A stretch of 64,000 nucleotides of DNA, taken from Marivirga lumbricoides. GTDB taxonomy: Bacteria > Bacteroidota > Bacteroidia > Cytophagales > Cyclobacteriaceae. Location: positions 1-64,000 of the forward strand of contig NZ_BMEC01000005.1 of NCBI RefSeq assembly GCF_014636295.1. Reading direction: 5' to 3'. Made by a program: the position numbers and the translations under genes. The notes under the pieces are model-generated. The model was not told the DNA's origin. It saw nothing but the letters and a program-made list of their open reading frames with translations, and ran no database searches. Below, one piece after another: positions 54,772-63,521 of the stretch (its first letter is position 1; every line of letters begins with the position of its first letter).

Positions 54772-57222
54772 ATGAATAAGGCTTCTGAAGATCACAAGGA
54801 GTGGTCTTTTATATCAGGAGGTGGGGAAATGGGCGAGTTGACAAGGACCTTCGATTGGTCCCAGACTGTTCTTGGGCCTCCTAAGCTTTGGCCACAAAGT
54901 TTAAAATTGACTCTTTCCATGATTTTGTCATCAAAATTTCCTATGTTCTTATGGTGGGGAGATGATTTAATTCAATTTTACAATGATGCTTACCGCCCCA
55001 GTTTGGGCAATGAAGGAAAACATCCGAAAGCGCTTGGTCAGAAAGCTGAAGAATGCTGGCCTGAAATATGGGATACCATCTATCCTCTAATTCATAAAGT
55101 GAGAACAACTGCAGAGGCCACTTGGAGCGAAGATCAACTGCTTCCCATTTACAGAAATGGCAAGCTTGAAGATGTATACTGGACTTTTGGTTATAGCCCA
55201 ATTTTTTCTTCCGATATGAATGTGGAAGGTGTTTTGGTGGTCTGCACTGAAACTACCAGTAAAATAAAAGCCCGTCAAGCTTTGGAGGAGAGTGAGGAGA
55301 GATTTAGGTTGTTGGCGGAGAATGCCGATTTGCTGATTGCTACAAGCAATGAACATGGACGGATTGATTATTTCAATAAAGCCTGGGAAGACTTTACCGG
55401 TAGGTCCGTGGAAAAACTAATCACCGAAGGTTGGAGGGATTTGTTGCACCCTGATGACAAGGAGAGATTTTTGACATCTTATAGCAAGGCATTTGAGAAT
55501 AGGGAAATGCTTGAAATAGAACTCAGGCTTTTAAATAAAAATAATGAATATAGATGGATTTTAGCTAAAATACCTCCCCTTTTTAGTAATGATGGAGTAT
55601 TTAAAGGCTTTTTAAGTACCTGCCTTGATATTACTGAAATGAAAAATGCGCAGCAAAACCTTGTGAAAAGTGAACAAAGGCTGGCAAGTATTGTAGAAAA
55701 TGCCCCTTTTCCTATAGGTGTTTATGTAGGCAGGGAGATGAGAATTGTGCTGGCAAATAAGTCAATTATGGATGTTTGGTCCAGGGGGTATGATATAGTG
55801 GGCAAAACCTACTTTGAGGTTCTACCTGAATTAGAGAACCAGCAGGTTTATCAAAAGCTTTTGAAAGTATATGATAGTGGAGAACCCTTTCATGCAAAAA
55901 ACCAGAAGATTTTTTTAAATGTTAATTGTGAACTAAAGGAACATTACTTTAATTACAGTTTTACACCTCTTTTTGATGCTGCCGGGAAGGTATATGGTGT
56001 GATGAATACCGCTGCTGATATTACTGACATTAACTTTGCTAACCTAAAAATAAAACAGAACGAAAAACATTTGCAGGATACCATACTCCAGGCTCCTGTA
56101 GCTATCTGCATTATGAAAGGGCCAAACTATATAGTGGAATTAGCTAATAATAAAATGCTGGAGCTTTGGGGAGTAAAAAGAGAAGATATCTTAGGTAAAC
56201 CTGTTTTTGATGGTATTCCAGAGGCTGAAAATCAAGGACTGGAAGGGCTGCTAAATAAAGTACTTTCCACAGGAGAAACCGTTTCTGCTGAAGGAGTGCC
56301 TGTAAAACTACCAAGGAAGGGAGAAGCCGAAACAGTTTACGTAGATTTTGTGTACCAGGCCAACCACTCAGCAGATGGTGTAGTTTCCAATATTATGGCC
56401 ATAGCCACTGATGTAACTCCTCAGGTTAAAATGCGCCAAAAAATTGAGGATGTAGTAAGTAAACGAACGAGGGAATTGGCGGAAGCTAATAGCAGCTTAC
56501 AAAAATCAAATGCTGAACTGGCGCAATTTGCTCATATAGCCTCTCATGATCTTCAGGAACCTCTCAGGAAAATTGCCATTTTTACACAAATGCTTGAAAG
56601 TGGGTTGGGTGATAAGGTAGATGAGGTTTCGGCAAACTACCTTAGTAAAATTAGAGTTTCATCCAATAGAATGCACAATATGATTAAGGATGTACTCACC
56701 TATTCTGAGTTGTTGAACCAGGTAAGGGCTTTTAAAAGAGTGGAGCTGACCGAGATAATTAAAAATACCATCCTGGATTATGAATTATTGATAGAAGAAA
56801 AAGCGGCACGGGTAGAATATGATACTTTGCCCGCAATTAATGCCATTCCTCTTCAAATGGAGCAACTGTTTGGAAACCTGATCGGGAATGCGTTAAAATT
56901 CAGCAAAAATGGAACACCATTAGTGATTCAGGTAAAGGCAAAAGAGCTGAATTTTGATGATAAGTATGTAAATGGATTGGATACCAGCTGCAATTACATC
57001 AAACTAAGCTTTGTAGATAATGGTATAGGCTTTGAAGCGGAATTTCAGGAGCAGATATTCAATATTTTTCAGAGGCTGCATAGCAAAGCTGATTACTCAG
57101 GAACAGGAATAGGTTTAGCTATGTGCAAGCGAATTGTCCAGAATCATCTCGGGATTATCAACGCAGAAGGAAGCTCTGGAAATGGCGCTACCTTTAATGT
57201 AATTCTGCCTTATATTAAGTAA
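54772..57222 (+). CDS. Multi-PAS sensor histidine kinase
   Basis: An 816-residue soluble sensor kinase with no transmembrane segment. Four PAS-type domains lie at about 15-160, 175-290, 300-420 and 425-560; PAC-like ends such as VEGVLVVCTETT, FKGFLSTCLDITE and VYGVMNTAADITD are visible. A coiled coil (KRTRELAEANSSLQKSN) leads to the H-box FAHIASHDLQEPLRK, then N-box LFGNLIGNALKFSK, G1 VDNGIGF and G2 GTGIGLAMCKRIV. The HisKA_DHp plus HATPase arrangement is of the phytochrome-like kind common after PAS arrays. No response regulator is adjacent, so the partner is elsewhere. Confidence 0.94.
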   Translation: MNKASEDHKEWSFISGGGEMGELTRTFDWSQTVLGPPKLWPQSLKLTLSMILSSKFPMFLWWGDDLIQFYNDAYRPSLGNEGKHPKALGQKAEECWPEIWDTIYPLIHKVRTTAEATWSEDQLLPIYRNGKLEDVYWTFGYSPIFSSDMNVEGVLVVCTETTSKIKARQALEESEERFRLLAENADLLIATSNEHGRIDYFNKAWEDFTGRSVEKLITEGWRDLLHPDDKERFLTSYSKAFENREMLEIELRLLNKNNEYRWILAKIPPLFSNDGVFKGFLSTCLDITEMKNAQQNLVKSEQRLASIVENAPFPIGVYVGREMRIVLANKSIMDVWSRGYDIVGKTYFEVLPELENQQVYQKLLKVYDSGEPFHAKNQKIFLNVNCELKEHYFNYSFTPLFDAAGKVYGVMNTAADITDINFANLKIKQNEKHLQDTILQAPVAICIMKGPNYIVELANNKMLELWGVKREDILGKPVFDGIPEAENQGLEGLLNKVLSTGETVSAEGVPVKLPRKGEAETVYVDFVYQANHSADGVVSNIMAIATDVTPQVKMRQKIEDVVSKRTRELAEANSSLQKSNAELAQFAHIASHDLQEPLRKIAIFTQMLESGLGDKVDEVSANYLSKIRVSSNRMHNMIKDVLTYSELLNQVRAFKRVELTEIIKNTILDYELLIEEKAARVEYDTLPAINAIPLQMEQLFGNLIGNALKFSKNGTPLVIQVKAKELNFDDKYVNGLDTSCNYIKLSFVDNGIGFEAEFQEQIFNIFQRLHSKADYSGTGIGLAMCKRIVQNHLGIINAEGSSGNGATFNVILPYIK

Positions 57223-57428
57223 GAAATAATTATTGAAGTAATAATGGTAAGAATTTAATTTCTCTTCTAAGTAAAATAGACGTCAGGGATAAAGGGATAT
57301 CATAGTGAGGGTAATCATATTATACCACCCTATTTACATTACTAAGACAAGAAAAGTCAAAGATTCTGTATCTTTTAATGATTTAATTTATTGTATGTAT
57401 AGTAAAGAACAATTTAAATATACTATCT

Positions 57429-57866
57429 ATGAAAAAATTACTTCTTACCCCGTTATTCCTTGCTATTCTTCTCGTCTCCTGTACTGATGAAGATCAATCA
57501 GCTGAATTTGTACCTATTAATTCAAATAATACACTAAATTGTGAATTGGAAATTGATTCTACTACATTGGTAGCGATTTGTTTAGATGGTATTGATTCTG
57601 CCGGGGCCAATGAAGTAATAATATTTGCTTCATCATTTTATTCCGCAAATGATGATCCTTCTACGTGCGAATTTTTGTGGAATATAGAATCAGGTAGGAT
57701 GCAAATTCTGAATGTGGAAAAAGCTATTGAAGGTAAGATTGCAAAATCTATTGCGACTATTCAGTTCAATGAAGATTTTTCAGGAAATGGCCTAATAGAG
57801 GTTGATGCTATAAATAAAAGTGGTAGTGGATTTGCGACTCATAGCATTGTTCTCTCATCCGATTAA
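57429..57866 (+). CDS. Small lipoprotein of unknown function
   Basis: A 145-residue exported protein with lipobox LLVSC (C18) followed by TDEDQ, so probably an outer-membrane lipoprotein. The mature part has three further cysteines (in NCELEID, VAICLDG and STCEFLW). No domain recognised. It stands alone on the plus strand, followed by a 630-base gene-free stretch. Confidence 0.75.
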   Translation: MKKLLLTPLFLAILLVSCTDEDQSAEFVPINSNNTLNCELEIDSTTLVAICLDGIDSAGANEVIIFASSFYSANDDPSTCEFLWNIESGRMQILNVEKAIEGKIAKSIATIQFNEDFSGNGLIEVDAINKSGSGFATHSIVLSSD

Positions 57867-58169
57867 TCGATATTGTAACACATCGCGTTACAACTTAGTG
57901 AGATATGAAAGGGGTTCTAAATACTAAGTTATATTTCTTTTTCTTTTCAGACTTTCAGCAAGTTTTACATGATAAATCTTAAATGATTTTACAGTCGGGA
58001 GAGTTAATAGTGTAACTTAAATATTAAGTTGCATCTACTATATAGCTTTTTATAATTTGGATGAAATTGTAAAAAGATATATAGGGAGTCGATTGTTAAC
58101 TGACTCCTAAATGGTTATTTCTTACTATTTCAGATTTAAAGTAAATTAGGTAAAAGTTAAAAAAAAAGA

Positions 58170-58195
58170 AGCCGTTAGGTCCCCACCTAACGGCT
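58170..58195 (+). terminator. 11-bp perfect hairpin in the 57867-58496 gap
   Basis: AGCCGTTAGGT (58170-58180) and ACCTAACGGCT (58185-58195) pair perfectly over a CCCC loop, preceded by an A-run and followed by ATTTT. It may end the lipoprotein transcript or act on both strands. A diverged relative of it, with the same AGCCGT/ACGGCT ends and CCC centre, lies at 63069-63094. The rest of the 57867-58496 gap is AT-rich with short inverted repeats (AACTTAGT/ACTAAGTT near 57893-57930) and no gene. Confidence 0.7.
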
Positions 58196-58496
58196 ATTTT
58201 CAACCAAAACCTTAACAAAGTCATTGACCTTTATAAGATGCCATAAATGTAGAAAAGTTTTTTGTAATTATCTTTACTAATGTAATAAAAATTTTAGTAT
58301 TTAATTAAATAATTATAATAATAACATACTTATACTATCTGTTTATACCAGTATTTAGCGCCTGCAATCACATTTAAGCCCAGGTGGAGCAAGTTATAAC
58401 CCCGTTTAACCTTTAATATAAATAGTGTTTTAACATGTATTTAATTGTTTCGTAATTTTAAAGCTTAATATATTGGAATTACAAAATTTGAATACC

Positions 58497-59750
58497 ATGA
58501 ATCTTATCGCGAAAGCACTTGCAAGCTTTATCTTACTTTTTTTAAGCATTCTTCCACGACCTTCTATAGCATCAGACCTCAAACCCTTTTACGAGTTGCA
58601 TGTCAGCATTAAGCCTGAAGCAGGCTCTGCGGACGTAGCACTTAAGTTAGATGTTCCGGTAAATCTTTTAATGGGCGATTCTTTATCGTTTTTGTTTTCA
58701 GCAGATGCCCAGGTTGCCCAATTAAACGGAGACCACCTTTCCAGCTACAACAAAGAAGAGGCCGGGCCAGGCCTCTCTTTTTATACGCTAAAGTTTAAGG
58801 ACTTTCCCATGGATATAGTATCGATTAGTATGAAATATACGGTTACTATTCCCGCTGATCATCAAGTAAACAGGATTACAAAGGATTGGATTGAGCTTAA
58901 TATCGACTCTTTCTGGCATCCGGTACTTACCTCTTTTTCAAGGTTTCATTACCAGTTGACTACTGATCTGGATAAAAGCTACCGGATTCTCACAGGAGAT
59001 GATGTGAAAAGTATTGGTAAAAGGACGAAGCAAAGAGTGATTGAATCGGTTATTCCAAGGATAGATATTTCCTTTTCCGCCTCGAAGCATTTTTATAGCA
59101 TTGAAGGAAATTATTCTTCCATTTATACCACCAATTCTTTTACCAATCTGGATTCTTTATTAATGTTCTCCGAGAGAGCCATATCTTTTTTGAAAGGATA
59201 TATTAAAAGGCCTGATGATTTTAAGCAGGAACGCATTGTTGTTGAATCTCCCAGGAAGGAAGTGGGCTATGCAAGGGAAAACTATGTGGTGCTTAGTAAA
59301 TTAAATGGAATGGATTCGGTTTATTTGTCCCGCTTTCTTGCACATGAATTTGCTCATTTCTGGTTTTCAACAGCCAATTCACAAAGCCAGGATCATTGGC
59401 TTAATGAGTCTTTTGCGGAGTTTGTGTCAATGATTTTTGTGAGGGAAGCGTATGGAGAAGCTGTTTATGAGGCTGACTTACAAAACAAGCTTCAAAGAGT
59501 AAAGGGTGATCCCCGATCACTTGACTCCTTCAGGGGCAGGCCTTCTCATTTAGCAATGTATTTTACCGGCCCTTTAATTCTACACTATTTTGAAGAGTTT
59601 GTTGGGAAAGAGCAATTTCAGATGCTGATTCAAGAAATGATTAATCAAAGAATCTCCACTACCGAAAATCTTCTGGTATTAGTTAGAGAGCAGTTGGGCA
59701 CGGCAGCTGAGGAAAAGTTAATTCAACTTAGGGCACGGGAATTTGAATAG
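58497..59750 (+). CDS. Secreted gluzincin-type metallopeptidase (M1-like)
   Basis: A 417-residue exported protein. ATG at 58497 starts a signal peptide (MNLIAKALASFILLFLSILPRPSIAS); the longer frame opens with TTG. The zinc site is LAHEFAHFWF followed by WLNESFAEF. Here 16 residues separate HExxH and the third ligand Glu, against 18 in classical M1 aminopeptidases. No GAMEN-type exopeptidase motif is seen; GYARENYVVL occupies the place before the zinc site. It lacks the long helical C-terminal domain of full-size M1 enzymes. Probably a periplasmic or secreted peptidase with altered specificity. Confidence 0.82.
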   Translation: MNLIAKALASFILLFLSILPRPSIASDLKPFYELHVSIKPEAGSADVALKLDVPVNLLMGDSLSFLFSADAQVAQLNGDHLSSYNKEEAGPGLSFYTLKFKDFPMDIVSISMKYTVTIPADHQVNRITKDWIELNIDSFWHPVLTSFSRFHYQLTTDLDKSYRILTGDDVKSIGKRTKQRVIESVIPRIDISFSASKHFYSIEGNYSSIYTTNSFTNLDSLLMFSERAISFLKGYIKRPDDFKQERIVVESPRKEVGYARENYVVLSKLNGMDSVYLSRFLAHEFAHFWFSTANSQSQDHWLNESFAEFVSMIFVREAYGEAVYEADLQNKLQRVKGDPRSLDSFRGRPSHLAMYFTGPLILHYFEEFVGKEQFQMLIQEMINQRISTTENLLVLVREQLGTAAEEKLIQLRAREFE

Positions 59751-59812
59751 AGGTTTGATGATAATATATATCAGCAATGTTGATATATTGTTACCTGCAA
59801 TTAAGAGATATA

Positions 59813-60688
59813 ATGAAACATCATTTTGCTGATTTACTTGATAGAGAAGATGATTATTGGACTATTGTTCCCAACATTGAGAGATATGCTTATTTAGCAG
59901 ATGAAATAATAGATGATAAGAACGATGCTCATATAGTTACCGTAAATAAGCACAACTCTAACTGGAAGCAAATCTTTAATTTACCCAAGTTGGTAGAGCT
60001 GACCCTACACGAGCCAAGTAAAGAGCAAGTAGAATCAATAAAGGAACTTAAGAATCTTAAAAGATTACGTATATCCCATTATAGAGCAAATAATATTGAA
60101 TTCATAAGAAAACTAGTAAATATAGAGGAACTTGTACTGGAATATGTTTCAGGGTTTTCTGACCTTTCACCTTTAGGGAATTTGACTAAATTGAAATCCT
60201 TGCATCTTGAAAATTTAAGAAGAGTTTCAAATTTTGAAGGATTAAGTGGAATTTTATCTCTTCGTTATTTACATCTAGACGGAACATTAGATTGGAGTCA
60301 GCCAATAGAGAATCTTGAATTTTTAAAAGGACTTCAAAATCTAGAAGTTTTTGCTCTCGGATTTGTAAAAGTTCAGCAAGAATATCCAGCTTTTATGCCA
60401 ATTCTTGAATTGCAAAATTTAAAGAGGATTAAGATTGGCCTGGGAACTCTTGACACAAAAGAGTATGCATTTATTCAAGTCGCTAAACCTAATGTGAAAT
60501 GTGGAGCACATGGTAAACATACTCCTTGGTCACCAATTTCGGATTGGGGAGAGGATGAATATATACCTCTTGGGAAAGGAAAAAGAAGTTTTTCAAAATA
60601 CCATAAAGATGCAAAAGCAAAATGTATTCAAATAGAATCCGATTTTGAAAAATTCAAAGAACAAGCAAAAGAGATATTAAAAAAGTAG
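59813..60688 (+). CDS. Leucine-rich repeat protein
   Basis: A 291-residue cytoplasmic protein from ATG at 59813 (MKHHFADLLDREDDYW); an upstream ATG at 59777 would add 12 residues. Repeats run from about residue 60 to 215: LVELTLHEPS, LKNLKRLRISHYRANNIEFIRKLVNIEELVLEY, LSPLGNLTKLKSLHLENL and LSLRYLHLDG. The C-terminal part is charged and helical (ESDFEKFKEQAKEILKK). No signal peptide. It may be a binding or immunity-type protein; function unknown. It is directly followed by an attC-like inverted repeat. Confidence 0.75.
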   Translation: MKHHFADLLDREDDYWTIVPNIERYAYLADEIIDDKNDAHIVTVNKHNSNWKQIFNLPKLVELTLHEPSKEQVESIKELKNLKRLRISHYRANNIEFIRKLVNIEELVLEYVSGFSDLSPLGNLTKLKSLHLENLRRVSNFEGLSGILSLRYLHLDGTLDWSQPIENLEFLKGLQNLEVFALGFVKVQQEYPAFMPILELQNLKRIKIGLGTLDTKEYAFIQVAKPNVKCGAHGKHTPWSPISDWGEDEYIPLGKGKRSFSKYHKDAKAKCIQIESDFEKFKEQAKEILKK

Positions 60689-60695
60689 CCAGGCT

Positions 60696-60741
60696 GTATA
60701 ACAAATCTTAAAAGCCTATCGACAGGCTAAGCTTGTTATAC
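60696..60741. repeat. attC-like imperfect inverted repeat after the LRR gene
   Basis: Outer arms GTATAACAA (60696-60704) and TTGTTATAC (60733-60741) are perfect 9-base complements; inner arms AGCCT (60713-60717) and AGGCT (60724-60728) form a second stem. The two-part stem with AAC..GTT at the outer boxes is what integron attC sites look like, although the 3' box GTTATAC departs from GTTRRRY at one position and the length is short. It lies 8 bases after the LRR stop. No integrase gene is in the window. Confidence 0.45.
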
Positions 60742-60767
60742 TAGTTGTTACAGTACATAAATTATAT

Positions 60768-61316
60768 ATGGATAACTTTAATGTAATATTAGTAACTCTA
60801 TTAGCATTAGCTAATTTACTCTGGATTTGGCTAAAGTTAGACTTAAATAAGAAAGGCTACGAAGTTAGTTTTTTCTGGGGACATTTGAAGGATTTACAGA
60901 ATGCAGTGAGCGTAATAAAGTTAGCGGATAACCCAGGTACTAGAATTAAATATAGAGGGGTATTAATTTCTATTATAGTTGCAATTATTCTAATATTTAT
61001 ATTGTTTTTTTCGACCTCTGAATTCTCCTCATTTGAAAGTCACAGTTGCAAAAGGTACAATGATTATTTAAGTTATGGCGTTAATGGTGTAATAGCAACT
61101 AAGTATATTGACAAGGAAAATCATGCTTATAAAACACTTAATTTAACCAATGGTCAAGTAGAAAATGAAGTGACTTATTTCGTTGACGGATTGTATCAAT
61201 TTGTCAATCCAAGTGATAGCATTAATAAAATACCTGGGAGCTCAGAAATTTTAGTTTACAGAAATGGCGAAGTTACTACATTCGATGTTGATCGGATAAA
61301 CTTCTGTAAGGAATAA
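60768..61316 (+). CDS. Membrane protein of unknown function
   Basis: A 182-residue protein with two hydrophobic helices: VILVTLLALANLLWIWL (about 5-21) and GVLISIIVAIILIFILFFS (about 65-83). The remaining 100 residues are probably extracytoplasmic and contain two cysteines (HSCKRY near 93 and a terminal NFCKE). There is no recognisable domain. It is a single plus-strand gene in a run of isolated unknown genes, just after the attC-like element. Confidence 0.7.
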   Translation: MDNFNVILVTLLALANLLWIWLKLDLNKKGYEVSFFWGHLKDLQNAVSVIKLADNPGTRIKYRGVLISIIVAIILIFILFFSTSEFSSFESHSCKRYNDYLSYGVNGVIATKYIDKENHAYKTLNLTNGQVENEVTYFVDGLYQFVNPSDSINKIPGSSEILVYRNGEVTTFDVDRINFCKE

Positions 61317-61404
61317 ATTTGCTGATTAGTGAATGAACAATATATAACACTAAAAATGTATGAAAGACATTTTACAAAAATCGTCTTAGGCCATAAAATC
61401 AAAC

Positions 61405-62136
61405 ATGAAAAGTTTTAATCTAATTTTAATTGCTCTTCTATTTACATCATGTACAACTGAGACCCAAAAAAGCAATGAAGTAAGTGAAAGCCAAGTTAAT
61501 GAAATCAAAGAAGTCAAAAATAAGGACACAACAAAACCATACGGGCTTTTAAAGGATTCCTTGACCAACAGGGAAAAAGTAAACCGTATTAAGCAACAGT
61601 TAAAAACTAATGCAGAAATAAAAGTCATCACGTTTTATGAAGAGCAATTAGAAGACTTTTTTGTATTTGATTATGCATTTAAAGTATTGTCGGATTCATC
61701 TGAATTTCACAAAAAATATTTCGAAGCTTTATCTTTTGATCTAAATAATGAGCTTGAATATGCAAGTTATGATTCGCCTGAAACTTGGGAGAAAACGGCT
61801 GATTCAATCAAATCACTTCTAAAAAATAAATTTGATAACATACTTAACCAATGGATTCCAATTCATTATTACGAAAATGAACTAACATTTTATAACCCCG
61901 GAGATTTTAACGGTGGGTATTATTTGTTCACGGACTCACTAATCTATGACAACTCATTTATGGATGGGCCTTACATTTATAAATACGAATCGATTGATTC
62001 AATTGGGAATGATATAATAAAAATTGATTTTAAAGATGTGCAAAGTAATGACATAAAAACAATGAAGTTTTACTTTGTTAATTCTGATATGGCAGTGATT
62101 AAACATGAAGGAAAATTCATTGATAATGTGACCTGA
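61405..62136 (+). CDS. Lipoprotein of unknown function
   Basis: A 243-residue exported protein with lipobox LLFTSC (C16) followed by TTETQKSNEVSE, a charged linker of about 50 residues. The remainder is a mixed alpha/beta domain with FYEEQLEDFFVFDYAFKVL and YNPGDFNGGYYLF; I do not recognise it. The frame stays open for another 135 bases after its TGA (see 62137-62271). Confidence 0.72.
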   Translation: MKSFNLILIALLFTSCTTETQKSNEVSESQVNEIKEVKNKDTTKPYGLLKDSLTNREKVNRIKQQLKTNAEIKVITFYEEQLEDFFVFDYAFKVLSDSSEFHKKYFEALSFDLNNELEYASYDSPETWEKTADSIKSLLKNKFDNILNQWIPIHYYENELTFYNPGDFNGGYYLFTDSLIYDNSFMDGPYIYKYESIDSIGNDIIKIDFKDVQSNDIKTMKFYFVNSDMAVIKHEGKFIDNVT

Positions 62137-62271
62137 TATATTCTGACTGTTCCAATATACAAAATTTATAAATTCCCTCTGATAACTACGGAATCAGCGG
62201 AATTACCCATGGGTGTTGAGATGGACAACATAGATTTTGATTCACTAATTACACTAGAAAAATTTAAATAA
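62137..62271 (+). pseudogene. Open gene tail in frame with the preceding lipoprotein
   Basis: After the TGA at 62134-62136 the same frame stays open to TAA at 62269-62271, coding TVPIYKIYKFPLITTESAEL and MDNIDFDSLITLEKFK. The composition looks protein-like and it has no start of its own except an internal ATG at 62209. It may be the tail of an older gene that was replaced, or the lipoprotein may have gained an early stop. Low certainty. Confidence 0.3.
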
Positions 62272-62605
62272 AACAGCGTTCAATATTCTGAGCTATATAC
62301 AATGGCAGTTTAGTGAGGGAACGCCTTTGACTCTTTCCGGAAAGTCTCTTAGTAGGGTTAACATGCTGTGCAAATCCACCTCCTTCATTTAACTTAACCC
62401 CTTTGCCTGAGAGCAATATCCATCCTTAAACTATCCAATATCACCGCTGTCATAAGCAGTCAAACCTTTTTGTCGTAATACGCCCCAAACATTGACGCAT
62501 CCGTGTATGAACTATTTCCGCTGAGCTGCTTAGCTTTGAGAAATTGAAAGAGCGATAAAGAGTAAAGCTTATGGTACCTGATTTATACAACTTAAAAATA
62601 ACAAC
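62272..62605. other. Degenerate gene-free sequence with a CTTTCCGGAAAG palindrome
   Basis: No intact gene. Minus-strand frames show short protein-like stretches broken by stops (GNSSYTDASMFGAYYDKKV near 62475-62540; VNPTKRLSGKSQRRSLTKLP near 62300-62370), suggesting remains of mobile or cassette DNA. A 12-base perfect palindrome CTTTCCGGAAAG lies at 62333-62344 inside a weak longer symmetry running from ACAGC near 62272 to GCTGT near 62369. Confidence 0.4.
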
Positions 62606-63034
62606 ATGGCAAGTATCAATCCACACATTAATTTCAACGGGAATGCAGAAGAAGCATTCAAATTTTACCAGTCAGTATTTGGCGGTGAGTTTTCAAAAAT
62701 AGTGCGTTTTAAAGAACTGGCAAGCGATGAATTTCCGGTGGCTAAACATGAAGAAAATAAACTCATGCACATTGCCTTACCCATTGGTAAAAGTGTTTTA
62801 ATGGCCAATGATGTACCGGAAGTATTGGGGCCAACCAATGAAAATGAGAACCGAAGCAAAATTGTTGTGAGTGCAGAAAGTAAGGAAGAAGCGGATCAAT
62901 TATTTAAGGGACTTTCTAAAGAAGGCCAAATTGAAATGCCTATTTCCGACAGCCCGTGGGGCACCTATTTCGGTATGTTCAGAGATAAATATGGCATTGA
63001 GTGGATGATAGAATATGATTCCACTCGCAATTAA
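62606..63034 (+). CDS. VOC family protein (PhnB/3-demethylubiquinone methyltransferase-like)
   Basis: A 142-residue VOC-fold protein: INPHINFNGNAEEAFKFYQSVFGGEFSKIVRFKEL at the start, HIALPIGKSVLMANDVPE in the middle and SPWGTYFGMFRDKYGIEWMIEY at the end. This is the PhnB/YdcG-like subgroup of glyoxalase/bleomycin-resistance folds; members are small metal-binding dimers of mostly unknown activity. It is complete and of normal length, and stands alone between two gene-free stretches. Confidence 0.9.
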   Translation: MASINPHINFNGNAEEAFKFYQSVFGGEFSKIVRFKELASDEFPVAKHEENKLMHIALPIGKSVLMANDVPEVLGPTNENENRSKIVVSAESKEEADQLFKGLSKEGQIEMPISDSPWGTYFGMFRDKYGIEWMIEYDSTRN

Positions 63035-63068
63035 TAACCTTTTTGATTATATGAATTTAGTAAGAATT

Positions 63069-63094
63069 AGCCGTCAAATTCCCATCTAACGGCT
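63069..63094 (+). repeat. Hairpin related to the one at 58170
   Basis: AGCCGT (63069-63074) and ACGGCT (63089-63094) pair around a CCC-containing centre, the same layout as the perfect hairpin at 58170-58195, but with several mismatches. It lies 35 bases after the VOC stop and probably ends that transcript. Confidence 0.45.
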
Positions 63095-63301
63095 ATGTCA
63101 CCCTCAATTTTAGTAACGCGCCTTACTTAGCTTGGTTATACTATAATGACTTAATTATAAATAATAATTAAATACCCAAATAGTTTAAGTAGAAATTGCT
63201 TTGCTTATGCTGGCAATTCCTGAAATAGCTTGACAAGTTATTGAAGCCACTAAATCGCTATTTTGCACTTTATTTATTTTTATATGACTATTCCGTAAAA
63301 T

Positions 63302-63325
63302 AAAATACCTATAAGTAGGTATTTT
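63302..63325. terminator. 9-bp hairpin with T-run in the gap before the KAP gene
   Basis: AAAATACCT (63302-63310) and AGGTATTTT (63317-63325) pair perfectly over a 6-base loop, with T-runs on both strands. A further perfect inverted repeat, ACAACAAAC (63390-63398) with GTTTGTTGT (63429-63437), and interleaved arms AGCGGA/TCCGCT and AACAAC/GTTGT just before 63500, lie in the same 63035-63521 gap. There is no gene in this gap. Confidence 0.55.
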
Positions 63326-63521
63326 TCATTCCTTTTCGATGAAATATTAGGATATGATAGGAGGAGGGAGTATGTTAAGTCCTTGAATAACAACAAACTC
63401 AATAAATATTTGTAAGTGTTTCATAGTTGTTTGTTGTAGGTTAAATAAAAATATAGCGGATATAATAACAACTTTTATGTCATTGTCCGCTTGTTGTGCT
63501 TCATGAATAAAACAGAATTAT

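Noticed and set aside
57305-57487. 60-codon frame upstream of the 57429 lipoprotein
   Set aside because: It overlaps the lipoprotein signal peptide in another frame; the lipoprotein has a proper lipobox.
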